Positions 55,820 through 64,000 of a stretch of 64,000 bases of DNA are shown piece by piece. The DNA is taken from NCBI RefSeq assembly GCF_014200175.1, contig NZ_JACHBD010000011.1:62001-126000 (forward strand), read 5' to 3'. The translations under genes were made by a program, and so were the position numbers. How positions within the stretch are numbered: the first letter of the stretch is position 1; each line of letters opens with the position of its first letter. The DNA is from Rhizobium lentis (GTDB lineage: Bacteria; Pseudomonadota; Alphaproteobacteria; Rhizobiales; Rhizobiaceae). The notes under the pieces were generated by a model. It was not told where the DNA came from. It searched no databases and saw nothing but the letters and a program-made list of their open reading frames with translations.

Positions 55820-56542
55820 ATGAATCAAAGCAGGGATCCTACCTTGCATCAGCGCATCCTGGGCGACATCGAGGGCCGTATCGTCTCGGGCGAATGGCCG
55901 CCGGGGCATCGCATTCCCTTCGAGGTCGATCTAGCCACCCAGTATGATGTCTCGCGCATGACGGTGAACAAGGTGCTGACCCAGCTCGCCAAGGCCGGCT
56001 TGATCGAGCGCCGCAAGAAATCCGGCAGCTTCGTCACCCAGCCGCAGGCGCAATCGGCGGTTCTCGAAATCCACGACATCAAGGCCGAGGTGCAGTCGCT
56101 GAACCTACCCTATTCCTACGCAGTGTCGAAGAAGACGAGCCGCAAGGCCAAGGCGGAAGACAGCCGCCGGTTGGAACTGCCGGTCGCTTCCTCGGTCGTC
56201 GAGGTCGTCTGCATCCACAATGCCGGCCCACGTCCTTTCTGCCTGGAAGAGCGGCTGATCAGTCTTGCGACCGTCCCGGAGGCGGCCGATGCCGATTTCC
56301 TCACGATGGCGCCGGGGCCCTGGCTACTCAACCAGGTGCCGTGGAGCGCCGCCGAGCACAGGATCCACGCCGTCTCCGCCAATGCCGAGGTGGCGGCGGC
56401 CCTCGACATCGCGCGCAACGCCGCCTGCCTGGTGGTCGAGCGCCGCACCTGGAGCGGCGCCGGCCCGGTGACCCACGTGCGCTTCACATATCCCGGCGAT
56501 CGCCACGCGCTGGTGGCGCGGTTCACGCCGGCGTCGCAATAG
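55820..56542 (+). CDS. hutC: Histidine utilisation repressor, GntR/HutC family
   Basis: 240 residues. N-terminal GntR winged helix (LHQRILGDIEGRIVSGEWPPGHRIPFEVDLATQYDVSRMTVNKVL) and a C-terminal UTRA effector domain (VVCIHNAGPRPFCLEERLISL). It represses hut genes, with urocanate the usual inducer. ATG 55820 is chosen over GTG 55814. CGATCTAGATCG at 55785-55796, a perfect palindrome just upstream, may be an additional control site of hutC alone. It follows hutF by 61 bases. Confidence 0.94.
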   Translation: MNQSRDPTLHQRILGDIEGRIVSGEWPPGHRIPFEVDLATQYDVSRMTVNKVLTQLAKAGLIERRKKSGSFVTQPQAQSAVLEIHDIKAEVQSLNLPYSYAVSKKTSRKAKAEDSRRLELPVASSVVEVVCIHNAGPRPFCLEERLISLATVPEAADADFLTMAPGPWLLNQVPWSAAEHRIHAVSANAEVAAALDIARNAACLVVERRTWSGAGPVTHVRFTYPGDRHALVARFTPASQ

Positions 56543-56573
56543 CGAGGTTCCATATACAAGATAAGGGGTGTTT

Positions 56574-57329
56574 TTACTCTTCGAACATCTTGCCGCTGCG
56601 CGCCTCGAGCCGGTAGCGATAGCCGGGATAGACGAGGCGAGCGGTCGAGACCACCTGTTTTGCCGACCAGGTGCGTCGGCGGATCGTCAGGCAGGGCTCG
56701 CTCTTCAGGATGGTCAGGAGCTTGCATTCCCAGGCCTGCGGCATTGCCGCCTCGACGACGTGCTCGGAGCCGCTGAGCGGGGCGGCCGCCGTCAGATAGG
56801 CGTTCGGCGTCAGCGTCGTGAAATCCTGCTCGAGATATTCGGGAGCGGCCTGCGGATGGACGAACCGGTCCTCGATCTGCACCGGAACGCCGTTTTCGCT
56901 GTGGACGATCAGCGAGTGGAAAACGGGAGCGCCGATTGCCAGTTCCAAGGCGTCGGCGATCTCGGGAGAGGCGGTTTCCTGGGCCAGAATGACGACGGAG
57001 GCCTCATGGATATGGCCGCGTTCGGCAATCTCCTCGGCAATGTTTCGCACCTCGAACAGCGCCGAATAGCCCTTGCGCTCGGCGACGAAAGAACCAACGC
57101 CCTGAATGCGGACGAGCTCGCCCTCATTGGCGAGTTCGCGCAGCGCCCGATTGGCGGTCATCTTGCTGACACCGAGTTCGACGACCAGCTCGTTTTCCGA
57201 CGGCACCCGGTACTTTGGCGGCCATTCGCCACTGTGGATCCGATCGAGAATGACCTGCTTGACGCCGGCATAAAGCGGCGTGCTGTCATTCCCAACCAGG
57301 TCGCGCTTCATCTCGTCGGAACGCTTCAT
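56574..57329 (-). CDS. Second GntR/HutC-family regulator
   Basis: 251 residues with the same layout as HutC: GntR HTH (LYAGVKQVILDRIHSGEWPPKYRVPSENELVVELGVSKMTANRAL) and a UTRA domain ending in RRRTWSAKQVVSTARLVYPG. It is clearly paralogous to hutC. It is divergent from the amino-acid importer operon and is probably its repressor, sensing a histidine-related ligand; HutC cross-regulation is possible. Start ATG 57329, with ATG 57311 as an alternative. Confidence 0.87.
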   Translation of the reverse strand: MKRSDEMKRDLVGNDSTPLYAGVKQVILDRIHSGEWPPKYRVPSENELVVELGVSKMTANRALRELANEGELVRIQGVGSFVAERKGYSALFEVRNIAEEIAERGHIHEASVVILAQETASPEIADALELAIGAPVFHSLIVHSENGVPVQIEDRFVHPQAAPEYLEQDFTTLTPNAYLTAAAPLSGSEHVVEAAMPQAWECKLLTILKSEPCLTIRRRTWSAKQVVSTARLVYPGYRYRLEARSGKMFEE

Positions 57330-57400
57330 TGCCTATTCCTTATGCACGGATGCAACTTGCCACATAATCGACTTTCCTCTTGCATATCACAAAATTTCTC

Positions 57401-57414
57401 ATATGGTACCATAT
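57401..57414. promoter_or_regulatory. Palindromic operator of the importer/regulator pair
   Basis: ATATGGTACCATAT is a perfect 14-base palindrome in the 190-base divergent region, 119 bases before the binding-protein gene. A half copy with its flank, GGTTCCATATACAA, occurs at 56547-56560 in the convergent gap next to the same regulator gene (GGTACCATATACAA here). Likely bound by the adjacent GntR/HutC-type regulator. Confidence 0.55.
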
Positions 57415-57519
57415 ACAACCTCCCAATCGGTCCTCCTTGCAGAAATAGGACGGAAAGGGCAAGCCGGCGGAGATCGGCGGTGCGCAAGGTCTGTTTCAAC
57501 TTCAGAGGAGAATTCATCA

Positions 57520-58362
57520 ATGAAATTCAGCACAATCCTGCTTTGCGGCGTCGCCGCTCTTTCCGCCTTCGCAGCACCCGCATTTGCCAAGGACTGGACG
57601 AAGGCGACCATCACGCTTGAAGGCGCCTATGCGCCGTGGAACCTCACCAATGCCGACGGCACGCTCGGCGGCTTCGAGCCGGAACTCGCCAAGGTGCTTT
57701 GCGAACGCGCCAAGATCGAATGCACGCTCGTCGCCTCCGATTGGGACGGCATGATCCCGGCTCTCAACGCCGGCAAGTTCGACGTCATCATGGATGCGCT
57801 GTCGATCACCGACGAGCGCAAGCAGGTCATCGATTTTACCATTCCCTATGCCGCGACGCCCGCCGCCTTCGCCACCGCCAAGGACAGCCCGCTGGCGAAA
57901 GCCGCCGGCACCGGCGCCACGATCAAGATGACCCCCGGCCAGACCGGCGTGAAGGAGATCGACGCGCTGAAGGAGGCCTTCAAAGGCAAGACGATCGGCA
58001 TTCAGGCGGCGACCGTCTATGCCAAATTCGTCTACGACAATTTCGGCGACATTGCCGAGATCCGCGAGTACAAGACCGGCGCCGACCGCGACCTCGACCT
58101 GCAGAACGGCCGCATCGACCTCGGCTTCGATGACGCCGTCTATTTCGCCAATGCCTTCCAGGCCGCCAACGGCGCGCTCGACTTCACCGGCCCCGAGATC
58201 ATCGGACCGATCTGGGGCGAGGGCGAGGGTCTCGGCATCCGCAAGGCCGATACCGACCTGCGCGACAAGTTCAACGTGGCGATCAAGTCGGCGCTTGCCG
58301 ATGGCACCGTCAAGGACCTTTCGATGAAGTGGTTCAAGGTCGACGTCAGCCCGCAGCAGTAA
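57520..58362 (+). CDS. Polar amino-acid ABC transporter substrate-binding protein
   Basis: 280 residues. Sec signal peptide MKFSTILLCGVAALSAFAAPAFA, then the SBP_bac_3 fold with LEGAYAPWNLTNADGTLGGFEPELAKVLC and DWDGMIPALNAGKFDVIMDALSIT, the ligand-binding start shared with HisJ/ArgT/LAO proteins. ATG 57520 follows GAGGAG. First gene of a five-gene unit with two permeases, an ATPase and a HutH-like gene, so histidine or a related amino acid is the likely cargo. Confidence 0.9.
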   Translation: MKFSTILLCGVAALSAFAAPAFAKDWTKATITLEGAYAPWNLTNADGTLGGFEPELAKVLCERAKIECTLVASDWDGMIPALNAGKFDVIMDALSITDERKQVIDFTIPYAATPAAFATAKDSPLAKAAGTGATIKMTPGQTGVKEIDALKEAFKGKTIGIQAATVYAKFVYDNFGDIAEIREYKTGADRDLDLQNGRIDLGFDDAVYFANAFQAANGALDFTGPEIIGPIWGEGEGLGIRKADTDLRDKFNVAIKSALADGTVKDLSMKWFKVDVSPQQ

Positions 58363-58467
58363 GCGCTTCGGCTGTTTGGCCGCAGGCGCCGGTCTCCGGC
58401 TTTATCGCCGGAGACCGCGTGCTATTCTCGATCGACAAAACACTGCCACGGACGGGGAACGGACGCT

Positions 58468-59193
58468 ATGGCAAGCTTGGAACTGCTTGGCTTCGGCTCG
58501 ACGGGATGGGGCGCGCTGCTCATTCTCGCTGCCTTGATGACGCTGGCCGTCACCGCGACGGCGCTTGCAATCGGCGCGGTGCTCGGCGCCATCGTGGCGG
58601 GTGCGAAGCTTTCCGGCAATCCTCTCCTCGTCGCCTTCGGCAATGTCTATACCACCGTCTTTCGCGGCGTGCCGGAACTGCTGATCATCTATCTCATCTA
58701 TTTCGGCGGCTCTTCGGCCGTCACCTCGATCGGCAAGGCTATGGGCTACGAGGGTTTCCTCGGCCTGCCCTCCTTCGCCGCCGGGGCGCTTGCCGTCGGC
58801 ATCATCTCCGGCTCCTATCAGGCGGAGGTGTTCCGCGGCGCTTATCTGGCGATCGCCAAGGGTGAGCTCGAAGCCGCTTCGGCGATCGGTATGCACCGCG
58901 GCATGCGCTTCCGCCGCATCATCATCCCGCAGGTGCTTCGCTTCGCCATTCCCGGCCTCGGCAATGTCTGGCAGCTCAGCCTCAAGGATTCGGCGCTGGT
59001 ATCGGTCACCGGTCTTGCCGAGCTGATGCGAACCAGCCAGGTCGCGGCGGGTTCGACCCGGCAATATTTCCTGTTCTTCATCGTCGGCGGCTGTCTCTAC
59101 CTGATCCTGACCAGCCTTTCTGACCGTATCTTCAACGGCGCGGAGCGCCGCGCCAATCGCAGCATGCCGGCCTCCGCCATGGGCCAGGCGTAA
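58468..59193 (+). CDS. Amino-acid ABC transporter permease (HisQ-type)
   Basis: 241 residues, five transmembrane helices, with the EAA loop GELEAASAIGMHRGMRFRRIIIPQVLR and VFRGVPELLIIYLIYFGG, typical of HisQ/GlnP permeases. It forms a heterodimer with the next gene's product. It begins 106 bases after the binding-protein gene and is seven bases from the second permease. Confidence 0.92.
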   Translation: MASLELLGFGSTGWGALLILAALMTLAVTATALAIGAVLGAIVAGAKLSGNPLLVAFGNVYTTVFRGVPELLIIYLIYFGGSSAVTSIGKAMGYEGFLGLPSFAAGALAVGIISGSYQAEVFRGAYLAIAKGELEAASAIGMHRGMRFRRIIIPQVLRFAIPGLGNVWQLSLKDSALVSVTGLAELMRTSQVAAGSTRQYFLFFIVGGCLYLILTSLSDRIFNGAERRANRSMPASAMGQA

Positions 59194-59200
59194 GGAGGCG

Positions 59201-59908
59201 ATGATGGATTTCACCTTTCTCGCCTCGACCATGCTGACGCTGCTGAAAGCCGTGCCGACGACGCTGATCCTGTTTTCACTGTCGATCTTCTTCGGCGGCC
59301 TGCTGGCGCTCGTCATCGTCACGATGCGGGTCAGCGGCAACCGCTATCTATCGGGTTTTGCCAAGGGCTATATCTTCGTCTTTCGCGGCTCGCCGCTCTT
59401 GATCCAGATGTTCCTGGTGTTCTACGGCCTCGGCCAGTTCGGCGTCATCCGCTATTCCTTCCTCTGGCCGTTCCTGCGCGAGCCGATGGTCTGCGCCGTT
59501 CTGTCGCTGGCGCTCTGCACCGCCGGCTACACGGCGGAAATTTTTCGCGGCGGCATTCGCGCGGTTTCGCCGAAGGAGATCGAGGCGGCGCGCTCGATCG
59601 GCATGTCCGGCTTCCTGATGGTGCGCCGGATCCTGGCGCCGATCGCCTTCCGCCATGCGCTGCCGGCCTATTCCACCGAGATCGTGCTGATGATGAAATC
59701 GACGGCGCTCGCCAGCCTCGTCACCGTCTGGGAGGTCACCGGCGTCGCCCAGCGCCTGATCTCGCAGACCTACCGCACGATGGAAGTCTTCCTCTGCGCG
59801 GCGATCATCTATCTCGTTCTCAACTTCATCATCCTGCAGGGCATGGCCCTGCTGGAATATTCGCTGTCCCGACACCGCCGCGCGGCCCCGCAGCCGCTGA
59901 AGGCGTAA
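59201..59908 (+). CDS. Amino-acid ABC transporter permease (HisM-type)
   Basis: 235 residues with five transmembrane helices and the EAA loop [53 protein letters not shown] is the HisM/GlnP signature. The start is ATG 59201 or the adjacent ATG 59204; a GGAGG site precedes both. Partner of the HisQ-type permease. Confidence 0.92.
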   Translation: MMDFTFLASTMLTLLKAVPTTLILFSLSIFFGGLLALVIVTMRVSGNRYLSGFAKGYIFVFRGSPLLIQMFLVFYGLGQFGVIRYSFLWPFLREPMVCAVLSLALCTAGYTAEIFRGGIRAVSPKEIEAARSIGMSGFLMVRRILAPIAFRHALPAYSTEIVLMMKSTALASLVTVWEVTGVAQRLISQTYRTMEVFLCAAIIYLVLNFIILQGMALLEYSLSRHRRAAPQPLKA

Positions 59909-59933
59909 GCGATTTGACCTGATTGGAGCTACC

Positions 59934-60710
59934 ATGCCAGGCGTAACCCGACTTTCGGTCCGCAATATCCGCAAGAGCTTCGGCACGCACGAAGTGCTGC
60001 GCGGCATTTCCCTCGATGCCGAGGATGGCGACGTGATTTCGCTGCTCGGCGCCTCCGGCTCCGGCAAATCGACCTTTCTGCGCTGCATCAACCTGCTCGA
60101 AACCGCAAGCGACGGCGAGATCTGGGTCGATGGCGAGCATATCGAGATGGTTCACAAGAACGGCAAGACAAGGCCGGCGAGCCAGAAGCAGGTCGACCAT
60201 ATCCGCTCCGAGCTCGGCATGGTGTTCCAGTCCTTCAATCTCTGGTCCCACATGACCATCCTGCAGAACGTCATCGAAGGGCCGATCCACGTGCTGAAGC
60301 GGCCGCGCGCCGACTGCGTCGCCGAGGCCGAGGCGCTGCTCGAAAAGGTCGGCATCGCAGACAAACGTCACGCCTATCCCGCCCATCTCTCCGGCGGCCA
60401 GCAGCAGCGCGCCGCAATCGCCCGCGCTTTGGCGATGAAACCGAAGGTGATGCTTTTCGACGAGCCGACTTCGGCGCTCGATCCGGAACTCGTCGGCGAG
60501 GTGCTGCGTGTCATGCGCGCGCTTGCCGAGGAAGGCATGACCATGCTCGTCGTCACCCACGAGATGAGCTTTGCCCGCAATGTCTCCAACCGCGTCGTCT
60601 TCATGCGCGAAGGGCTGGTTGAAAGCAGCGGCAAGCCGGACGAGATGTTCGGCAGCGGCACCTCGCCGGCCTTCCGCCAGTTCATCGGCCATTTCGGAAC
60701 AGGGCAATGA
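59934..60710 (+). CDS. Amino-acid ABC transporter ATP-binding protein (HisP-type)
   Basis: 258 residues, complete. Walker [12 protein letters not shown]-loop VFQSFNLW, signature [12 protein letters not shown], Walker [13 protein letters not shown] and switch VVTHEMSF. The insert after Walker A ([21 protein letters not shown]) is the HisP-type one. Its stop overlaps the ATG of the HutH-like gene by four bases, so the enzyme-like protein is made together with the transporter. Confidence 0.95.
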   Translation: MPGVTRLSVRNIRKSFGTHEVLRGISLDAEDGDVISLLGASGSGKSTFLRCINLLETASDGEIWVDGEHIEMVHKNGKTRPASQKQVDHIRSELGMVFQSFNLWSHMTILQNVIEGPIHVLKRPRADCVAEAEALLEKVGIADKRHAYPAHLSGGQQQRAAIARALAMKPKVMLFDEPTSALDPELVGEVLRVMRALAEEGMTMLVVTHEMSFARNVSNRVVFMREGLVESSGKPDEMFGSGTSPAFRQFIGHFGTGQ

Positions 60711-62197
60711 CGGTCATCATCGATCAAATGCTGACCTGGCGCGACGTCGCGCGCGTCGGGGCGGGCGAAGCACTTGTGCTGTCGGCGGCCGCCTGGGCGC
60801 GCATCGAACAGGCAAGCCGCATCGTCGAGCGTATCGTCGAGACCGGCGTGCGCGCCTATGGCGTCAACACCGGTGTCGGCGCGCTCGCCGATACCGTCGT
60901 CGACCGGGCCTCGCAGAGCCTGTTGTCGCGCAGCATCGTGCTCAGCCATGCCTGCGGCGTCGGGCCGCTGCTAGCCGGGCGCGAAGTGCGCGCCATCATC
61001 GCCGCCCAAATCGCCAATTTTGCCCATGGTCATTCCGGCGTGCGCCGCGAGATCGTCCAGCACCTCACAGCCTTGCTGGAGCATGATTGCATTCCCGACG
61101 TGCCGTCGAAAGGCTCGGCCGGTTATCTCACCCACAATGCCCACACCGCGCTCGTGCTGATCGGCGAAGGCAGCGCCAATGTGGCCGGCCGGCGCATGAG
61201 CGGCCGTGAGGCGCTGGCGGCGATCGGCCTTCAGCCGTTGCTGCTCGGCGCCAAGGAGGGCCTGAGCCTCGTCAACGGCACGGCCTGCGCCACCGGGCTC
61301 ACCGCCACGGGACTTTTGCGCGCCGAACGGCTGCTCGACTGGGCCGATGCCATCGCGGCGCTGACGCTGGAGGCGGCAGGCTGCCAGATCGCTGCCTTCG
61401 ACAAGGCGGTGCTGTCGTTGCGCCCGTCGACGGGAATTGAAAAGGTCGGCGCCGCGCTCCGCGCACGCCTTGCCGGCAGCGGCCTCGTCGCCGCCTCCTT
61501 GGGTCGGCGCACGCAGGATGCGCTCAGCCTGCGTTCGGTGCCGCATGCCCATGGCGCCGCCCGCGATGTCTTCGACAATTCCGCCCGCATCACCGATCAG
61601 GAACTTGCCTCGGTGACGGACAATCCGGCTGTGTCAGGCACGCCGGAGCAGCCTGTCGTCTCCTCAGAGGCGCATGCCGTCGCCCCGGCGCTCGGGCAGG
61701 CCGCCGACAGCCTCGCAATTGCGCTGGCGCAGATCGGCGCGATCAGCGAACGGCGTATGGACCGGCTGGTCAACCCGCTGGTCAGCGGCTTGCCGCCGTT
61801 CCTGGCAAGCGATGCCGGCAGTCACTCCGGCTTCATGATCGCCCAATATACCGCCGCCGCGCTCAGCAACGAAAACCGCCGGCTCGCCGCGCCGGCAGCC
61901 CTGGACGGTGGCCTGACCTCCGCTCTGCAGGAGGATTTCCTCGCCCATCCGACAGCCGCCGCCGACAAGCTGCTCGCCGTCATCGACAATGCCGAATATA
62001 TCCTGGCGATCGAGCTGATGGCCGCGGCCCAGGCGCATGATTTCCTCGCGGCGACGGCGCCGCGGGCAGCGGGCACGGATATCCTCTACCGGGCAGTGCG
62101 GCAGCGCATCTCCCATTATGACGACCAGCGGCCGCTGAACGGTGATATCGAGGCCGTGCGCAGCCTGATCCGCGAGACCGCGCCGCCGGCTATCTAG
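60707..62197 (+). CDS. HutH-like aromatic amino-acid lyase homologue lacking the MIO triad
   Basis: 496 residues, full length for the HAL/PAL/TAL superfamily. The fold signatures remain: Tyr51 (AYGVNTGVG), [22 protein letters not shown] with Asn190, and DNPAVSG. But where hutH reads [15 protein letters not shown] this gene reads [12 protein letters not shown] (135-146): exactly the Ala-Ser-Gly that forms the MIO cofactor is deleted, in frame. The [14 protein letters not shown] segment also replaces the Tyr and Gln of [10 protein letters not shown]. Normal lyase chemistry should be impossible. The frame is intact and coupled to the importer ATPase, implying selection. Possible roles: ligand-binding or sensing, or another reaction. 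Confidence 0.88.
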   Translation: MTVIIDQMLTWRDVARVGAGEALVLSAAAWARIEQASRIVERIVETGVRAYGVNTGVGALADTVVDRASQSLLSRSIVLSHACGVGPLLAGREVRAIIAAQIANFAHGHSGVRREIVQHLTALLEHDCIPDVPSKGSAGYLTHNAHTALVLIGEGSANVAGRRMSGREALAAIGLQPLLLGAKEGLSLVNGTACATGLTATGLLRAERLLDWADAIAALTLEAAGCQIAAFDKAVLSLRPSTGIEKVGAALRARLAGSGLVAASLGRRTQDALSLRSVPHAHGAARDVFDNSARITDQELASVTDNPAVSGTPEQPVVSSEAHAVAPALGQAADSLAIALAQIGAISERRMDRLVNPLVSGLPPFLASDAGSHSGFMIAQYTAAALSNENRRLAAPAALDGGLTSALQEDFLAHPTAAADKLLAVIDNAEYILAIELMAAAQAHDFLAATAPRAAGTDILYRAVRQRISHYDDQRPLNGDIEAVRSLIRETAPPAI

Positions 62198-62207
62198 GCG
62201 AGGGCTG

Positions 62208-62750
62208 TCAGAAGGGTTTACTCGTTGCCGAATCCTGCTTGGCCGGCCCGCTGGCCTCGAGCCGTTTGAGGCACTGGGCGAAGGTCGGATAGAGCTGGTC
62301 CACCCGCGAAAGCGGCAGCGTCCAGTCGCCTTCGTCGCCGGCAAAGGTCAATTGCACGTCAGGCGTTCCGGCAAAGGAATTCTTGATGATCTTCTTCAGA
62401 CCGCCGCTTCCTTTGCTGCCTTTGGGCCAGAGGCGAAGCGTGGTCTTGTCGAAGAATTCGGCGGCGACCACTTTGGTTGCCGCCCGATCGGTCAGCGTCA
62501 CCTCGGTCGTGGTGCCGGCCGGAATGTCCCATGTGTTCTTCGAGACCAGCCAGAAGGTTTCGGTGGCGCTCTGACGGAATTCCATCGTCTTGCCCAGTTC
62601 GCTGTCCCACACCAGCCGGCAGTAGGCAGGATGTTCGCTGGCAAAACCGACCGACCATTGTCTCGCCTCGCCCATCCATTCGGTCTCGCCGAAGGCCGAG
62701 ACTGGCGGCAGGACGGCTGCCATCAGAACCATCGCGGTCAGAATTTTCAT
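62208..62750 (-). CDS. Secreted protein of unknown function
   Basis: 180 residues. Sec signal peptide MKILTAMVLMAAVLPPVSAFG, then a beta-rich body (WSVGFASEHPAYCRLVWDSELGKTMEFRQ, FWLVSKNTWDIPAGTTTEVTLTDR) with two cysteines (near residues 44 and 164) able to form one disulfide. I do not recognise a named family with certainty; it resembles small periplasmic DUF proteins common in Rhizobiales. ATG 62750 follows GGAGAGG. It converges with the HutH-like gene, ten bases apart. Confidence 0.68.
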   Translation of the reverse strand: MKILTAMVLMAAVLPPVSAFGETEWMGEARQWSVGFASEHPAYCRLVWDSELGKTMEFRQSATETFWLVSKNTWDIPAGTTTEVTLTDRAATKVVAAEFFDKTTLRLWPKGSKGSGGLKKIIKNSFAGTPDVQLTFAGDEGDWTLPLSRVDQLYPTFAQCLKRLEASGPAKQDSATSKPF

Positions 62751-62941
62751 CGCCGAAACCTCTCCAGATCGATCGCTCCAACGATAGCAAAAGAAGGTTG
62801 AGCTTTTGCTACCGAGCCGCCGGGACGGGCGCCGCATGCCTTCATGTACGGCTCTCAAAATGTCGCAAGGGCTTGAATTTGCGGCTGACCTTGCCGATCT
62901 GGCGGGGAATGGCATGATCAGAAGGGAGTTCGACCTCAGGG

Positions 62942-63679
62942 ATGAGCGAGGTTCAACGACGCGGATTTTGGGCGAGACTCAGCGCATATGAGCCGCTGAC
63001 ATTGATTACCATGGCATCGATCGCCGGCGGGCTGTTCGTGCTGCAGCGGCTGACGAGCGAGGTGCTCGAAGGCGAAACCTTTCGTTTCGACGAGACGATC
63101 CTGCTGGCGCTGCGGCGGGCGAACGATCTCGCCGTGCCGATCGGTCCCGCCTGGCTGACGCATGCCGTCGACGACATCACCAGTCTCGGCGGCGTCACCG
63201 TTCTCTCGCTGTTGACGGGGCTCATCACCATCTATCTCCTTCTCGACCGCCGTTGGCCGATCGCGCTCTTCATCTTTTCCTCGGTGCTAACAGGATGGCT
63301 GGCGAGCACGACGCTGAAAATCCTGATCGCCAGGCCGCGTCCGGATGTCGTGCCGCATCTCGTCGAGGTGAGCGACCTCAGTTTTCCCTCAGGTCATGCG
63401 ATGGTTTCGGCGGTCACCTACCTGACGCTCGGCGCGCTTTTGGCCCGCACGCAGCGTTACCGCTCGACGCGGATCTTCGTCATGGCCGCCGGCGTTTTTC
63501 TCGCCGTCATCATCGGCTTGAGCCGAATCTATCTGGGCGTTCACTATCCCACCGACGTCTTCGCCGGGTGGTGCGCGGGCGCGATCTGGGCGCTCGGCTG
63601 CTGGCTGATCTCGAAACGCTTCGTCCCGAGCAGAGCCCCGGGCGATGGCCTCGAAAACGGCAGCGGCGACGGTGACTAA
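62942..63679 (+). CDS. PAP2-family membrane phosphatase
   Basis: 245 residues, six transmembrane helices. The three acid-phosphatase motifs are complete: KILIARPRPD, SFPSGHAMVS and SRIYLGVHYPTDVFAGW. Such enzymes dephosphorylate lipid phosphates (undecaprenyl-PP, phosphatidic or PG phosphate) on the periplasmic face. An N-terminal 20-residue cytoplasmic segment and a charged C-terminal tail are present. It stands alone and converges with the GcvT-domain gene. Confidence 0.88.
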   Translation: MSEVQRRGFWARLSAYEPLTLITMASIAGGLFVLQRLTSEVLEGETFRFDETILLALRRANDLAVPIGPAWLTHAVDDITSLGGVTVLSLLTGLITIYLLLDRRWPIALFIFSSVLTGWLASTTLKILIARPRPDVVPHLVEVSDLSFPSGHAMVSAVTYLTLGALLARTQRYRSTRIFVMAAGVFLAVIIGLSRIYLGVHYPTDVFAGWCAGAIWALGCWLISKRFVPSRAPGDGLENGSGDGD

Positions 63680-63734
63680 AGCATAGGCGTAGAACGACTG
63701 TGGCGCCCGCATGGGCGCCACAAGGATTTGGCGC

Positions 63735-64000
63735 TTAGGTGCGCGGCTTCAGGTTTTCCGGGTCGTAGATCGGCTTGTAGCCAACGCCGACAACCTCCAC
63801 CGGATAGGTCTCGGCAAAGTACTCGACATTCAGCTTGCGTCCGACCTGGCAATAAGACCAGGGCAGGTAGGCCAGTGCAATGTTCTTGCCGACCGTCGGG
63901 CCGTAGGCGATCGAGGTCGTGTAGGAGCGGCGGCCGAGCTCGTCGATCAGGACCTCGCCGGTGGCGGGATCGACGACCGGCAGGTTGCCGACGGGATAAC
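63735..64000 (-). CDS. GcvT-domain FAD-dependent oxidoreductase, C-terminal part (cut by window end)
   Basis: 88 residues before a TAA stop at 63735-63737. The end reads NIALAYLPWSYCQVG and VGYKPIYDPENLKPRT, with RRSYTTSIAYGP and PVVDPATGEVLIDELG before it. This is the C-terminal beta-barrel of aminomethyltransferase (GcvT)-like domains as found in dimethylglycine/sarcosine dehydrogenases, which pass a one-carbon unit to folate. The FAD domain would be outside the window. The reading is by eye from the complement strand. Confidence 0.72.
   Translation of the reverse strand, partial: YPVGNLPVVDPATGEVLIDELGRRSYTTSIAYGPTVGKNIALAYLPWSYCQVGRKLNVEYFAETYPVEVVGVGYKPIYDPENLKPRT

Overview
The window is a G+C-rich chromosomal or large-replicon segment of an alphaproteobacterium, most likely a Rhizobium of the R. 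leguminosarum / R. etli group. This is inferred from the pcaDCHGB operon with divergent pcaQ, the hut gene set with hutD, hutF and hutG, the cyoABCD-SURF1 operon, a CyaC-type membrane cyclase and rhizobial palindromic intergenic repeats. No rRNA, tRNA, CRISPR array, transposase or phage gene was seen. Both ends cut through genes: a FAD/NAD(P)-binding protein at the left and a GcvT-domain oxidoreductase at the right.

Layout. 1-4.0 kb: a partial FAD protein, a double-PAS hybrid histidine kinase and a membrane acyltransferase. 4.2-9.2 kb: cytochrome bo3 quinol oxidase (cyoABCD) with SURF1, read leftwards, then a rightward MFS transporter with an FNR/FixK-like box upstream. 11-18 kb: a small cyclic-nucleotide-binding protein, an ABC-exporter-like protein whose nucleotide-binding domain has lost every catalytic motif, and three overlapping or adjacent glycosyltransferases. 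18.2-24.2 kb: a complete peptide-type ABC importer. 24.3-36.3 kb: accessory and signalling genes, including three cyclase-like proteins (one the heme/2Fe-2S/cyclase fusion CyaC), a nucleotide-sugar dehydrogenase, small methyltransferases, an Rrf2 regulator with a thioredoxin-reductase-like enzyme, and a low-G+C small secreted protein followed by a remnant of that same enzyme gene. 36.3-38.5 kb: an alpha/beta hydrolase, a GFA-family protein and an MBL-fold hydrolase.

38.8-44.1 kb is the protocatechuate branch of the beta-ketoadipate pathway: pcaH/pcaG ring cleavage, pcaB cycloisomerase, pcaC decarboxylase and pcaD enol-lactonase, with the LysR activator pcaQ divergent. A RES-Xre toxin-antitoxin pair (44.1-45.3 kb), small hydrolases, a candidate sRNA, a cluster of three identical-class palindromes in front of a DUF899 gene, and a J-domain protein follow.

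48.2-62.2 kb is a histidine-utilisation region. hutI-hutH-hutG-hutU-hutD run leftwards; hutF and hutC run rightwards from the same control region, which holds a perfect HutC-type operator. HutH, HutU, HutI, HutF and HutG together convert histidine to glutamate through formiminoglutamate and formylglutamate. Next to it lies a second HutC-like regulator divergent from a polar amino-acid ABC importer, whose last gene is a HutH paralogue with a clean deletion of the Ala-Ser-Gly triad that forms the MIO cofactor.

The two most unusual objects are this MIO-less HutH paralogue and the pseudo-ATPase ABC protein with its glycosyltransferase and cNMP-binding neighbours. Start codons were re-chosen from Shine-Dalgarno spacing and gene overlap where the longest open frame was implausible.
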